In this document: piece after piece, positions 34,801-47,913 of the stretch
Position numbering within the stretch: position 1 is the first letter of the stretch
How the letters are laid out: each line of letters starts with the position of its first letter
Source: Muricea muricata
Lineage: Eukaryota > Cnidaria > Anthozoa > Malacalcyonacea > Plexauridae
Direction of reading: 5' to 3'
Length of the DNA: 64,000 nt
Assembly: GCA_963855995.1 (NCBI GenBank)
Contig: OY979718.1
Coordinates: 34,078,559 to 34,142,558, forward strand
Translations under genes and position numbers: made by a program
The notes under the pieces: generated by a model
Seen by the model: only the letters and a program-made list of their open reading frames with translations
What the model was told of the DNA's origin: nothing
Databases searched by the model: none

Positions 34801-36170
34801 ATGACTGTTTTAGTGGGAAATTTTACTTTTTAGGATTTCTTCAAAAACTCGCACGTAAATGATATTTGAATTTTGTTATTTGGCCGTACTATAAAAAGGT
34901 CATTTTTTGGTATTGTAATCATGTTCATTTTTAGGGCATTTTTAAAACATTCGAACTAAATTAAGTGAAGTACCATTGTAGCTAAATAGACTTGCATTTT
35001 TGTGTAAATGCAAAATATATGTTAAAACTTCTTCAAAGCTGGTGATTGATGCGCGCAGCACTGTTTATTTGCAGGATTTAATTTGGATCCCAATAATCCC
35101 ATCACGATTATCACACCGGCCTGAAAGGGCCAGTGTCTTAAAATGGCCTTTTTCTGTTTTCGTTTTTTTCGTTGTCACAAGTGTGAGTTTCCATTTTTGA
35201 CTGCGGGCTCATTTTCAACATGGTGGCTGTCAAGAAGTTGCCTGCAATTTTCGTATTTCACTTTTTTCTAAAGCTCTATTTCGGGCGAATTACTGTTGTT
35301 CGCGATAAATCTAAATAAACAAACCTACACACAACCGATGCCGTCAGATTTGTGTTTTCAGGTCAGTGTAAACGCCTTCCTAGGCGTCTTTTTTTATTTA
35401 GATTCCCCTCTAGCACTTCACACGAGAGTGATGTGACTCGCTGAAGTGATTAACATGCACTCTGTATCCAAAAACTGTATAAATGGGGTTTCCACAATTC
35501 AGCTATATCATTAATTATCTTGCATGGTTAGCTATAGGTCAGTTTCAGATGGCGAACTTTTCGTATGCCGAATCTGATACAAATCAACCACAGGTAGCCT
35601 GAGCTATTCAGTATCGTAAGTCTTTTATATGTTTTTTTGTTTTCATAATGAGATTCTCTTATAGTTTGTGGTCTGACAGACGACAGTACCACACATAACA
35701 GACATTTATTTTAGTGGTTGCAAGGCTTTTCTATAGACTAAAAATTCACCCATCATTAGCCAGAAATATGCCTAAAAGAAATAATTATTATAACAGCAAT
35801 AATTTAAGCTTTAATTTCGGCGGTCACCGCTAATTCGAATTTTGCGTGACGTCACTGTACGTATGGCTTGCGCAACGGATCAACTGCGCATGCTGATACC
35901 GTAAGTTTAATTATATCGTAACAAAAACGCAGAGGCTATTCGTACAGTTTGGAACTGCACGCCAAGTTTGGTTTGATATTCGTGTTGAAGTGGGAATATT
36001 CCTTGCAATTGTCGAAGAAATATTGTTGGTTTCATTCGATTTCTACAATCTTACTTCAATTAAATAACAGTAAACGATTGTCATGGGCATCATTTTCGTT
36101 CCGACACTTAAGGGCCTGTTTTTAGTGCAAAGTTTCAAAGAAACTTTGCAGTATTGTGATGAGTGGCGAA

Positions 36171-36222
36171 AATTCACATCAGTCAGTGAGTCAGTGAGTC
36201 AGTCAGTGAGTCAGTCAGTCAT
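36171..36222. repeat. microsatellite (CAGT/CAGTGAGT)n
   Basis: Repeated CAGTCAGTGAGT units, just inside the left edge of the 2.75-kb extra segment. Confidence 0.85.
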
Positions 36223-37960
36223 AGTGTAAACTTTTCGGGGGGAACGATGATACACGCATATTTTGTCGTTTACTTCAAAATGTTTGCAGTATGCCATTTT
36301 TCAAAATTTTGAAACAGTATGAATTAATATTACAACTCCCACGGACTTATATGTGGTGGTTGTGCAAGCCTGTAAGATTCTAAACAATATTTTCCGTGCA
36401 GAATTTTCAAGTTCTTTCCTCCGGAACACCCCATTCGCCCTTTTTAGAACCAAAACACGGTTAAATGACGTGTTTGCCATGGATTTAGCGCTTCGTAATG
36501 GTGAATACAAGGAGCGAAGTGGAAATCAAGTACTGAATGGCCTACAGGCTACCGTAATGAATTAAGCGAGATCATAACTAGGGATCCAAGGATAGTGCAA
36601 AGTTTCTGAAAAGACATTTGACACTAATATAAGATTTTTCAATTGAAAAATTAAGGAAACGTTGTTTCTAGCTTTGCAATTCACTTCTTCAAATGGTGTG
36701 TTCCGCGAACTATTCTGCCATAAAAAACCGAGTAGTTTAGCACCTCATGATAGCAGAACTATACATGTCAGTATTTAAATACTATATTTCCCCATATCAT
36801 TCAGGTATGACAAGGCTTAATTTAGGTATATTAATGTCTTTCTTCGAGTATATAGCTGTAAAACTGACACCATAACCAACGTATTTACAGTATAGATGTG
36901 CTAGGCAGGATAACTGAGGACATGTGTGGTTATACAAGAAGTTCGTATACTGTGTTGCCACATTGACTTTAACTTTCGAAAGCACCACTGTCTTTATTGA
37001 TATGAGAAATCATGTGAAATTCTTCTTCGGTCATGTGTTTAGCAAACGTAGAAATATCCATTTTATTTTTTGGAGTTTAGATCTCGTACAGTATATATGT
37101 TTGCTCTACCAGTACGCACAATTGTAATTTTACGCCTTCTTGTTTTATTTTTGGTCATTAAATGAACTATATCTAGTTATACATCGCGATGTAATATTTG
37201 CATAGTCAGATATTATGGCTATCTGGTGATGGAATAGGGTTAGTTTGTTTTTCTAAACGATTGTCATATGTTGCTGTAAAATTACAAGGCTCATTGACCT
37301 TTGTATATTCCGAAGGTCACCTTGAGCATCATGACTTACCTGAGACTAATATAAGCTGCATCGCACATTACGAAAGTTGTGCTAATGTAACTTAGTTGGC
37401 TTGTATAAGAAAGCAGCCAAGTTCAAAACGTAAATTCAATTCAAAACCCGCGCGTATTTTATAAGACTAGTACACTTTCGGACTAGTGAACCGTAACCCG
37501 TTTAGAGGTTTATACTTATAGGGCCATAATATATAGTTGATGCTGTCATGCTGATATAGCTAAGCAGCTAAACAAAGCGTCTTATGCTCGCTGCCAAAAG
37601 AGCAAATCAAAAGCATATTGTTTGTATTATAAAAGTTATAATAGATTTCTGAAGCAGTGAAGGTCAAATGTCGACATCGATGTCAACAGCTATATAGTAT
37701 AGAATATATTCAATACTTTCAAGTTTCAAACATTTTGCTAGCCTCCGACACGGCTGATGTGAGCATTCATTTTGATTTTGTTGTTAGTTGAAAAAATACA
37801 TTGTGTTAGGCAAGTGTTTCGGCTGGTATTTTGCAAATGAACTATATAAACAAACACAGGGCTAGTGTCTGACTTTAATTAATATAAACATACGTTTCAA
37901 TCGAATATATTTTTGTATTTACGCTCAGTGATGCATGTTGATGGCGATATTAATATCTTA

Positions 37961-38479
37961 GGGCCTGTTTACATGAAGACAGGGTGACCCTAGTAGAAGG
38001 GTTACCCTAGCAAACGGGTCAAAAAAAAGCGAGCGTTTACATGAGATAGGGTAACCCTACTGCTAGGGCTATGTTCACCGCTAGGGTCACCCTATCTTAA
38101 CGTGGTCGCTCAGCCATTCATTTAAAAAATGATATTAACGTGCGAAGTTCTTGTGGTATGCTGTGTGATACTATGTCTGGCTCATTTTGTTGTTTCATTT
38201 CAGTGTTGTGACCATCTTTGTTTGTTTGATATTTACTGAAGGCGAATAACTTGACCCGCTTGATAGGGTAACCCTACCTGAAGCGTTTACATGGCTTATG
38301 TAAACAAAAAGATAGCCCTACTGCTAGGGTAACCCTATCTATTTGATAGGGTAACCCTACCGCTAGGGTAACCCTAGCGCACATGTAAACGCTTCCTATA
38401 AAACATATTGTAGTAGGGTAACTCGCTTACTAGGGTAACCCTTCTGCTAGGGTCACCCTACTTCCATGTAAACAGGCCC
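37961..38479. mobile_element. 519-bp MITE with reiterated TAGGGTAACCCTA motif
   Basis: Inverted ends GGGCCTGTTTACATGAAGAC and ...ACTTCCATGTAAACAGGCCC, bordered by TTA on both sides (a decayed TTAA is possible). The interior contains many copies of GATAGGGTAACCCTA and its variants, itself a palindrome. The ends are clearly related to the TTAA MITE at 28428-28586. Confidence 0.7.
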
Positions 38480-40989
38480 TTATAGTCCAGCTGTAAAACC
38501 GAGTTACTTCAGCGCTGGTCGGCGGCTATTGTTCGACGGTGTAATAACAAAGCGCAAGACATTTATACCATGTTCACGTATTCGCTGCAAGTCGCTGTAG
38601 CGTCTTCAATATTGAATATTTTTCGCTCAAAAGCGGTAAATATCTTGGGAAAACGATAGCGATTCATTTAGTGGTATTTTGAGGAAGATACAATGAAGGA
38701 TGGCGTGGATTTTCGCAGCGAAAGTATTTGCATATTACAGTAATTGACTTTTAAATTGTGAAGTTTGCTGCCTTTGAAAGAAAAAAACCCGCTTTTTATG
38801 CATAGTAAAATTACAAAAAAACGTCTAAATTGAAAGCTATTGAAATGGCGTTTAATCAGGTGTTTATTTGGTGCAAACCGACACGGGGCGTTTGAATGTC
38901 GCCTAGGCGGGCTGGAAGTGGTACTATGTAAACACTCAATAGCATTTATATTACTGGCGGGATCTCGGCAACTGTCCCGTCCCATTTAGCTTGGATTATA
39001 TAAACAGGCCTTAATGACTCACGTGGAAAAGAAACACGCTGCACGAAAATGAAGCGTTTTGCGTTTTAGAAATTTTCAGCGTGATTTCCGTTCCGTCCGT
39101 TCGGCTGCGATTACTTATATTATGTGACTTCTAATATGTTACTGCATAAGCTCCAACATTGATTTGATCTCAAATATGATACTTCGCCGCAAATATAAAA
39201 CTTGTTGCGCAATATATACGAGCCGCTATATATGATCCGTTACAAGGTAGGCTACATAAAGTACACATCTAACGTGATAAATGATTTCATTTCAAAAAGT
39301 GCAACACAGATATATTTTCAATTTTCGTGCCGCGCGCTTCATTTCCACGCGGATCATAAAGCGCATATCAAACTAAACTCGGCGTACTGTTCCAGTACGA
39401 ATAGCCTCTTTGTTTTTATCACAATATAGTTAGTTATACTAACGGTATCAGGCGACGTTTTTCCTGCCGCAGATTATCATGTAGAGCCAAATGTTGAGGA
39501 TACTAGTTAATGAAATACCGACACACGTTGCGAAATATCTGTTTATACTTTGTGTTTTCGCAAGTGCACTTTATTGAATTTGGGTTCTTGATTTCTGGTG
39601 GACTTATAATTTTCTTTAATGATCGAACATGATTACAAAGTTTCAACAAGTTTCATCAAGGAAAATAAAATATATAAGTGGTTAAAAACAGTGAAATGGA
39701 TTTTAATTCGGTAGCTAGTTCCAGGTCTCACTCACGGTCAGGTCAGCCAAGGAGTTAGCTATGCATCTGTACACACAGTTCCTCACGTTAAGCGCACACA
39801 CGATAAAGCGCTTAATATGCGCACAAGCACAAGAAAAGAGTTTTGAACTCAAGATTACCGTTGAATTAGGAAGTTCTAAAAACTTCCTAATTCAGCAGTG
39901 ACACGCATTGTTGACAATTAAAGAGCCGTCTTTATTACAAAAATTTGAATAGAATAGGAGACGATGACAGAATGTAATAAAAAAATAGAGGATGTATAAG
40001 ATGAACGAGAACACTAACCTGAACGACAAACACTGTCGCCATTATTCGGTGCCAAAGGCTAAAAATTAACACGCTACGAGTTACTGCTTCGTAGGTGGAA
40101 ATACGCCGCAAACATTGGGTCTATTGTACAAAACTTTGTTGAAGCACCTCTTGCTCCTAAAAGCTTCACAACTAAACTCATTACTCCAAATTTGTCGTTA
40201 CAATTTTCGAAACATTTCCTGTTGATAGTTTTACCGTAACAACCTTCTTGTCGCTTTGTTCCCTATGTCGACGTTAAAGGGGTTTGGGGTGAAACACTCC
40301 TATAGGCTTGCCCACAAAATTTCGAAGACTCATTCTTGCATTACATTGTCATATATCAAGATGATCTGAAAACACGGAAAAGTACTGGCACTATAGTAGT
40401 CAAATAGAAATCCATTTTTCGAGCCGAACTGGCAAATTTCTCATTAAGTATAATTTACGTTGGTTCCAAATTACTGGTGGACTTGTAATTCTCTTTACTG
40501 AGCATGATTACAAACTTTCAACGAATTTCGTAAAGGAAAATAAAATATATAAGTGGTTAAAAACAGCAAAATGGATTTTTATTCGGTAGCTGGTTCCAGG
40601 CCTTTTACTCACGGTCACATCAGCTGGATTTCTAAGGAGTTAGCTATGCATCTGTACACACAGTTCCTCACGTTAAGCGCACGCATGACAAAACGCTTAA
40701 TATGCGCACAAGCACAAGAAGTTTGAACTCAAGATTACCGCTGAATTAGGAACTTCTAAAAACTTCCTAATTCAGCGGTGACACGCATTGTTGACATTTA
40801 AAGAGCCGTCTTTGTTACTAAAAATTATTAAAAATTTTCAATCGGAACACTTGTAAACTTCTAAATTTATACAATGCAATATACTAATAAGTCCCAGCTG
40901 ACTGATAGTGGGGGTGTGCGAGAAAATATCAAACCCAGTGACTGATTTAGAGGGTGGAGGGGAAATTACCAACTAGTAACAGCCGTTAT

Positions 40990-41335
<346 letters not shown>

Positions 41336-41372
41336 GTATAGAAGAGACAGGATCTGGCATACTTTCTTGGTT

Positions 41373-41398
41373 CTGACGAAGGGGCTGAGCCCCGAAAC
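41373..41398 (+). ncRNA. hammerhead-ribozyme-like core after the Penelope-like tail
   Basis: CTGACGA, a 5-bp stem GGGGC-TGA-GCCCC, then GAAAC. This is the hammerhead core order CUGANGA, helix II, GAAA. One extra A sits before helix II, and pairing for helix I is weak, so activity is uncertain. ACGT after GAA is palindromic, as in the minimal hammerheads reported in Penelope-like elements. Confidence 0.5.
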
Positions 41399-41448
41399 GT
41401 AGAAATTATATTATTTAAAAAATTTTTTGTATTTTTATTTATTTGATG

Positions 41449-41562
<114 letters not shown>

Positions 41563-41607
41563 TTATACGACTCAACAAATTCCACTAGGCATCTTTATTA
41601 CTAACTA

Positions 41608-41638
41608 GTTTCGTACCACGAGATGTGGCACTCATCAG
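41608..41638 (-). ncRNA. hammerhead ribozyme core (left arm of palindrome)
   Basis: The minus strand reads CTGATGA, a 7-bp stem GTGCCAC / GTGGTAC closed by ATCTC, then GAAAC. All conserved core nucleotides (CUGAUGA...GAAA) are present. It mirrors the core at 41658-41688. Confidence 0.65.
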
Positions 41639-41657
41639 ATAAAATAGGCTATTTTAC

Positions 41658-41688
41658 CTGATGAGTGCCACATCTCGTGGTACGAAAC
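41658..41688 (+). ncRNA. hammerhead ribozyme core (right arm of palindrome)
   Basis: CTGATGA followed by helix II GTGCCAC-ATCTC-GTGGTAC and GAAAC, then TAGTTAGTAA. The ACTAGT after GAA is palindromic, and GTAA can pair with TTAC just upstream to make a short helix I. Very short helix III with a palindrome is the form reported for Penelope-like elements, thought to act as dimers. Confidence 0.65.
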
Positions 41689-41802
41689 TAGTTAGTAATA
41701 AAGATGCTTAGTGGAATTTGTTGAGTCGTATAAATAAATTAATTATGCTCTGGATATCCATTGAGCACTCTTTCAAAAGTTTTTATAAACGGCAAAACCT
41801 AA

Positions 41803-41935
<133 letters not shown>

Positions 41936-41959
41936 TACATATATATACACACACATTAT

Positions 41960-42657
41960 ATGTCGTTATATTGTTAATATAAGTGTTTATGTTATATGAT
42001 ATATACTATGTAATGATTTTGAGTTTATCTGTGCCGTTTAAAGAGATAATCTCCATCGCTGTTTTTTGAATGAATAAATAAGCCCCCCTTTCAATTAAGC
42101 CCCCAATAAATGGAGAGAAGACGGTAATTGAGAGCGAGCCGCCACCATGTTGGCGCGGAACTGGAAAATTTTGCAGAGTAACAAGGTAGCTTGCGAAATT
42201 TAGGGACGGAATATGGCAGAAAACTCACTTCCTGCAACCCATTTTTGCTCTTTATTTCTCATGAAAAATCCCAAGAAGAATCGATCCCAAGGTCTTATTT
42301 CTGAAAATAAAATCCCAAAAATAATCCCAAGATCTTGGAATAAAGTCCCAAGGATTGAAGAGAAGATGACATCACTACAAGCTATTTGCATGTTTTGAAA
42401 TAGCTGGGAATATCTGGAGAACGAGTCAAGTAATTAAAAAACTAAAAACGCCCTTATGCTTATAGAGATCGAGACAAAATAAACGATTGTTTATCACGTT
42501 TAATCAAGAGACGGATTGAATTAATTATTTTGGTAGACGCGACAGATGGTTTCAATGAAATGAATAGAGCTGAAGTCAAATATAACCTCCCGATAACCTG
42601 TGATAAAATGTCCATATACATAATCAACACCAACAGAAGTGCCTTCCCCCCCATGAC
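41960..42657. other. no gene seen
   Basis: AT-rich sequence. Repeated AATCCCAA/AAGATCTTGG-like words occur at 42260-42360. No coding or RNA feature was recognised. Confidence 0.4.
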
Positions 42658-42816
42658 CAGTAGCGAAGCCAGCCCGACATTTTGTCATGCAAATGCAAAT
42701 TTTCTGTGTTTTTGACCGTATAAGGAATGAGTTTCTAAAGAAATAAATAATGATAATGATTTAAATTTGCCGGCATAGCATGACCAAATTATTTTGTCGG
42801 GCTGGCTTCGCTACTG
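42658..42816. mobile_element. hAT MITE, copy 2
   Basis: CAGTAGCGAAGCCAGCCCGA at the start and the inverted TCGGGCTGGCTTCGCTACTG at the end, about 80-90% similar to the copy at 24107-24258. The 8-bp flanks (CCCATGAC / ATCTTGAC) match only in part, so the target duplication has decayed or is absent. Confidence 0.8.
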
Positions 42817-45339
42817 ATCTTGACGCAGCAATGTACCGCAAAAGGCGATCTTTTATCTCTGTCCTGATGTTTAGTGTACATCTTTAATATTCAAATTTTG
42901 AGAAAGATTATCTTTCTGTTTAAATGGACACCATAATGAAAAATCGTTTATTTTGTCTCGATCTCAATCAAACATAATATCAAATAAATTCTGCCAGCCT
43001 TTTTCGAGATATTTTTGTTTACCAAGTATCATTTCGAAAGCATATGACGTCACAAATTAGCATTAATTCAAATAGTGCCTTTTTAACATCTACTTTCACC
43101 ATACCAATCATATAGATCCAGTGGTTATCTCGAAAATTTTCGTTTATGACAATCTTCACTAGATATTATCATAAATATTTTTACCGAGGATATATTTTGG
43201 TATTTTAATCATGGGCTGCGATGCTCGAGATGTGTACTAAAATTCTTCATCTGATTTTCTACTTCATTTAATGTTTACTTCATCTAATTGCAGTATTCCT
43301 TTGGGGATTGTGTGTAAAAATATCTTTCAAATCCAGCAAAAATATTTTGAATGGAAACCGAAGACGACGTGACGCCATCTTTGTCTCGCAGGTCACAAGA
43401 TCTTTTCATTTACCGTTAAACATGGTGTCAATGTGCAGTTGAACATGGTATCAGTTGTTCCTCGACCTGACGCAAGATTTCGTTCTAAGAATTCGACAAG
43501 CGTCTTCAAATTCGCTCGCTCCCACTCGACAATTCCTCACTGAATCATTTGACCATGCCGTTATATTTTTTACAAGGATAATTACTTAAAGAATACTTTA
43601 TTTCTAAGACTCCACAGCGATTAACGAAACACCTTCTCAAGCTTCGGAACAGTACTGTACTTTTGGAAATGGTCTTTCATTGCGAATTGTCATCAAGTGA
43701 AAAAAAAACATCGAATTGGAGGTAAATAGACGGTGATAAAACCGATGACAACCAGGCGTTTCATTGTTTCAAGGCTGCATGCTCATTAGTTTCTTTATAC
43801 GCTTTACTATAATTCGTCAATGATAAAAGAATCTATTTACACAGGAGGATCTAAAAGATGTAATTTATGTTTGCAGGAAAAACTTGGGATTATAAAGAGA
43901 AAAATAATTTGTCTGCTTTAAAAATTTTGGAAAAAGTTTCAGCCTGCCAGCCAGCCTAGGTACACAACCTAAACAAAGAAAATTCGAATGCTTACAGGCC
44001 CACGTTTCCTTCTAGGGCATAAAAAGAGCCCAAGTATTTTTTTCAAATTTCTCTACTAGCTGAAATCTCTCTATTCCTCTTGGATGCCAGACTGCATGGT
44101 ACTTTTATTTCGGTTAAACTTTTTTTGCTAATCATGTTTGTATTTGCAAACACTTTGTAGAACTTTGTAAATAAATAAAATAAATAAGAAAATTAATTAA
44201 CAAAATTTAGTTTGATGCTGTCTTAATTTATTGCGTATAGAAGACATGCAAAATTTTGTACCATTAAAAGTATCTTGAGTTTCTCTGAAGAAATTTTTAC
44301 ATATCCAGCGCTTCACATATTAGCCGCCTGTTTTTAGGGTGTAAATTCTGTTGAATTTGGTCCAACAATTGATTGTGAACATTTTATAACAACATTTTAT
44401 CACAACCGCCGTTTCATTCTTGCAAAATATTAACATTAATTTTGTAACAGGCTGCATGCTCATTAGTTTGTTTATAGACTTCACGGTCTTCGCCATATAT
44501 TAGTCACTGTCCGATAAAAATTTTTTTCTTACATGGGAAGATCTAAAAGATGCAACTGTATGTATAGAGGGAATTAAAAACTTAATATTACGACTTACTT
44601 AGTATTATATTTACTTCGTAGAAATAGTATTTCTCTAACTCATTCCAGGAACTGTTTATGTGGATTTTTTCGTACAAAAAACCCCACTGAAAGCTCTAAC
44701 TAAAACTTGAAAACATCTGTTTTAGTTACGCTAAAGTGACATTTAGATGAAGTATTACCACACAAACTGACAGCTGACCTCCATAAGAAGGCAAAATGAG
44801 CCGCAAAGATGGTGGCTGTTTATACTGGAGTTACTGAAAGAGCTTAAAAGGCCCTAAATTGTCCCTTTGTTTTATCGCTACGTATAAAAAAGACCCTCTA
44901 TTGTTTACTGAAGAAACAAAGAACACATGGTTTAAATTTTAGGGCAAAATGTATTTAAAGCGACGATATTTTGAGCTTGATTCCTGTGGCAGGTGACACG
45001 TTCATTTTCATATTTTGTGAGTGCACCTAGACGTTCTGGACGGAAAGGTTTTTTAAGGTTTGTCTAACTTTGAAATTTGATAAGTGTTTAACAGTTAATT
45101 AAGTAATTGCCCTGGTATATTATTGGCGTGGTATATTATTATATTTAGTAGGTCTGTAGGAAGATGTGAAACCGTAAAAGCATATTAAATATTGAAATTC
45201 AGTTTTTTCCTTACTCAAACGAATTCATTTGATTGATTACTTTGTGACAGCTTCTTATTAACAAAACTTTAGCTTTGACCAAGATAATCGGTTATCAGAT
45301 ATCGCAGTTGATTAGGTTTGTGCGAGCAAATAAAACACC
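42817..45339. other. no gene seen; one pair of 100-bp direct repeats
   Basis: Long AT-rich stretch. GGCTGCATGCTCATTAGTTT with a downstream GAAGATCTAAAAGATG-like segment occurs at 43772-43880 and again at 44450-44560, diverged direct repeats. No coding frame longer than noise. Confidence 0.45.
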
Positions 45340-45526
45340 AACCATGTTCCTAGGACATCCGTGGTGGAACGCGAGGTTGAAGGCTGGTAAAGGCTGGTTG
45401 TCGCATGACCAAATTTTCACTATATTTGGAAAATTTTCAGGCACTTACTTCCTGTAATAAATTTTCCAAATATATTGGAAATTTTGGTCATGTGACAACC
45501 AGCCTTTGCCAGGGCTACTTTCCACC
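45340..45526. mobile_element. fold-back MITE-like element
   Basis: The arm GGCTGGTTGTCGCATGACCA (45388-45407) pairs with TGGTCATGTGACAACCAGCC (45487-45506), with further pairing ATATTTGGAAAATTTTC / AAATTTTCCAAATAT toward the centre. The target duplication was not established. Confidence 0.6.
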
Positions 45527-46049
45527 ACTTTCCACTTTGTTTCATTTGTCTTTATTCTCTCTCTTGTAAAAAATAGTGTATATGTGTAAATCACACTCGT
45601 AAAATTGATATTAGCTATATTATGATGACATTGATATTATGATGTTGTAAATACGTTCTCTACATAGTGTACTTCATATGATCTAATTGGTGTATTTGAA
45701 TATACTCGTGTAACTGTTCGTACTGTGTCCAACGTATATATTTACTGGCGCACCTTTTGTCGGGAGAGTGCATTATGCATTGTGGCCCGGCTTAACTACA
45801 AAAACTTTAATTCCTTATACCTTATGTAAAAGTTTTTTGTAGCAAATCTAGACTAGCATGCACCTATTTCAAAAAGAAGTCCTTTTGCATACATCAAACA
45901 TAGCATTGCAGTTAGTCTGGGTTTAAGCATAACCTGTAAAATAGCGATCATGCAGCGTGTTTAATTAACATGGTCACAATGCTTAGCAATGCACAATTAT
46001 AATTTGGAGTGCCTTGGCTTACTTCGTTGAGGCTACCCACATGTACGCC
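45527..46049. repeat. dispersed repeat, copy 2 (also at 15.4 kb)
   Basis: Same orientation and order as 15418-15915, with a local insertion (about 45617-45650) and several substitutions. The shared end is GAGGCTACCCACATGTACGC. Confidence 0.75.
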
Positions 46050-47604
46050 AGGTGTACCTATTTTTAAAACGTGTATCACAACGACTAGTGTAAGTTTTGT
46101 TTGCTACATTCACAATAATGGAAGCGAAAGTGATCGAATGTATTTATAGCATTTCTAATTGACACTATATAGGATGTCTCAAACATTTGAACCACAGCAT
46201 GAACCCGTTAAGACGCATGTAAGTATCGTGTTTAATTAACCATGCAGGTTACCATTCAATTTAGATATGTTTCTAAATTCGTCATAAAAAATTAGTGAAA
46301 ACTGCATGTACTCGTCTTAACACTCGGCTGAGTACACGCGTTTAAAACAGAAAAAATGACAAGCTCGAGAATTTGGATGAATTATAATAGTAAGCGGGTG
46401 TCAGTGCAGATTGTATACCATCTGAGATTACTATCTGAGATTACTACTTTGTTTAATGCAACACGAGTGAAAGGCCTGGCCTGGTGAGTAGGCCCTAGAT
46501 TGCCAGCGCATACCTAGCGCAGGCGTCACATGTATGATATATCCAAGATGGCGTTGCACCTGGCAAAAACATAGGAATTGTATTAGAAATAACATATTTG
46601 TCATGGTTTAATTGCCTCGAATACTGTTCAACTGGACTTTTTTTGAAAATAAATCGCTATTGCGGAGGTTTTGAACGTAAAATGAGAAAAGTGGACTTGA
46701 TTGTTACAGAATTATCGTTCGATGCAGCACCGTTTTGTGACACACTGTGGCCAAGGAGGAGGCTGATTGAACCATTTATGCAGCTACTGGTAAACGCTTT
46801 AAATGCCGCCAAAATGGCGGATAACTCGCAAAAGCCTTGCAAAAATAAAGAAACACGAAAATGCCGTTTATTAGCAAATTTCGTGAGCATGCAGGTCTGA
46901 CTGTCTATAAGCAATTTATAAGTAAATTAAGTATTTGTATACTGTCTGCAAAAAGCATCTGTGTAGTTTTCACGGATTCAGAACTTTTACACTTGGTTTA
47001 AAGTTATAATGCAATTGTTAATTTTTGTATCTGCACAGCAGATACATACGCAGCAGATGCGTGCTGTTAAATGTACCTCTCGGCCAATAAGCGACTGTGT
47101 AACTTTGTAGGGCGCAAATTTAGCCAATGGCTAATTATATTTAAGGGGCATATTTGACCACTTTACATGTCACATCAATGCCTAAAATAGCTGTGCATCT
47201 TAATAATGGTTAATTATGTGAAGTAGCACTAGACTTGGCGGTGCTCAAAAAATGCATAAGAATTTTAAAATAATTCCACCCCGTTCACCAGCTTTTCATG
47301 ATTAAGGACCTCAGGACCCAGAATTTTAAATTAGGCTCGGGCCGAGTCATAAGTAAGTAAATATTTTCCAGTTTCTGCTTGAACGTCATCAGATGTTCTC
47401 TGTTAGTTTGTTAAGCCTGGCTGGCAAAAAATGTAGGGCTATAGCCCCCCCCCCCCCCCCCGCTCCCTCCATGGTGCCTTTTTGCCTGTTTTTGTGGTTT
47501 CGTCCATTGCAAAGTGGTTGATTTATTAGATAACATTCGACTTAATACCGCAACAATGATACACAAACATTGTGACATACGATGAGCACAACACAACAAT
47601 TCTA
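46050..47604. other. no supportable gene
   Basis: An open frame of 100 codons at 46598-46900 (plus) has no recognised domain and no clear coding pattern. A run of 17 C lies at about 47445-47462. Nothing else was identified. Confidence 0.4.
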
Positions 47605-47913
47605 TCCCGTCCATCACGGAGAAACTCCTTGATAATGTCATTACATTGCCGAAAACATTGACCAACATCCCCGACGACTATATAACCATCATCAAGCATG
47701 CACGTAAATCGCTAGACAAGTATTCTGCCTTAGTAAAAAAGAATCCCTGTTTGATGCAGCAATGGGGAGCTACGACGGTGCAGAAGTATGTGAACTTATT
47801 GGTTTATTCTTATTAAACATCTTAACTGAGAGGTTTGGGAAAGATAGCGTCAGGCTGTACAGAGATGGCTTGTTAATTCTTAAAGGAACGGGACGCCAAG
47901 CTGACCAGGCATG
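47605..47913 (+). pseudogene. reverse-transcriptase fragment of a retroelement
   Basis: Broken plus-strand frames contain SITEKLLDNVITLPKTLT, ITIIKHARKSLDKYSAL, then (after a frameshift) SLFDAAMGSYDGAEVCELIG, LFLLNIL and a LYRDGLLIL segment, and a TGA stop at 47911-47913. The order HARKSL, MGSYDGAEVCEL, GLYRDDGL is known from a group of invertebrate retroelement RTs. The acidic pair of the catalytic motif is reduced here to one Asp (LYRDGL). Short, frameshifted and inactive. Confidence 0.55.

Larger units (their letters stand above)
36124..38877. mobile_element. 2.75-kb segment present only in the right arm
   Basis: In the left arm the TTAA MITE is continuous. In the right arm it is broken at 36124 and resumes at 38878. 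GTGCAAA occurs at both edges (about 36126 and 38870), a possible 7-bp duplication, and about 20 bp of the MITE are missing. Inside are a (CAGT)n-type microsatellite (36171-36222), a 70-residue plus-strand frame at 36353-36565 with no recognised domain, and a 519-bp MITE. It may be a composite insertion rather than one element. Confidence 0.55.

Noticed and set aside
38141-38480. Telomere-like repeats
   Set aside because: TAGGGTAACCCTA resembles telomeric words, but the motif is a short palindrome inside a MITE, not a directional TTAGGG array.
43772-44560. LTR pair of a retrotransposon
   Set aside because: The two direct repeats are only about 100 bp and diverged. There is no TG...CA end pair, primer site or coding region between them.
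46598-46900. 100-codon plus-strand frame
   Set aside because: No domain, no homopolymer-free coding texture and no splice or start context that I could defend.
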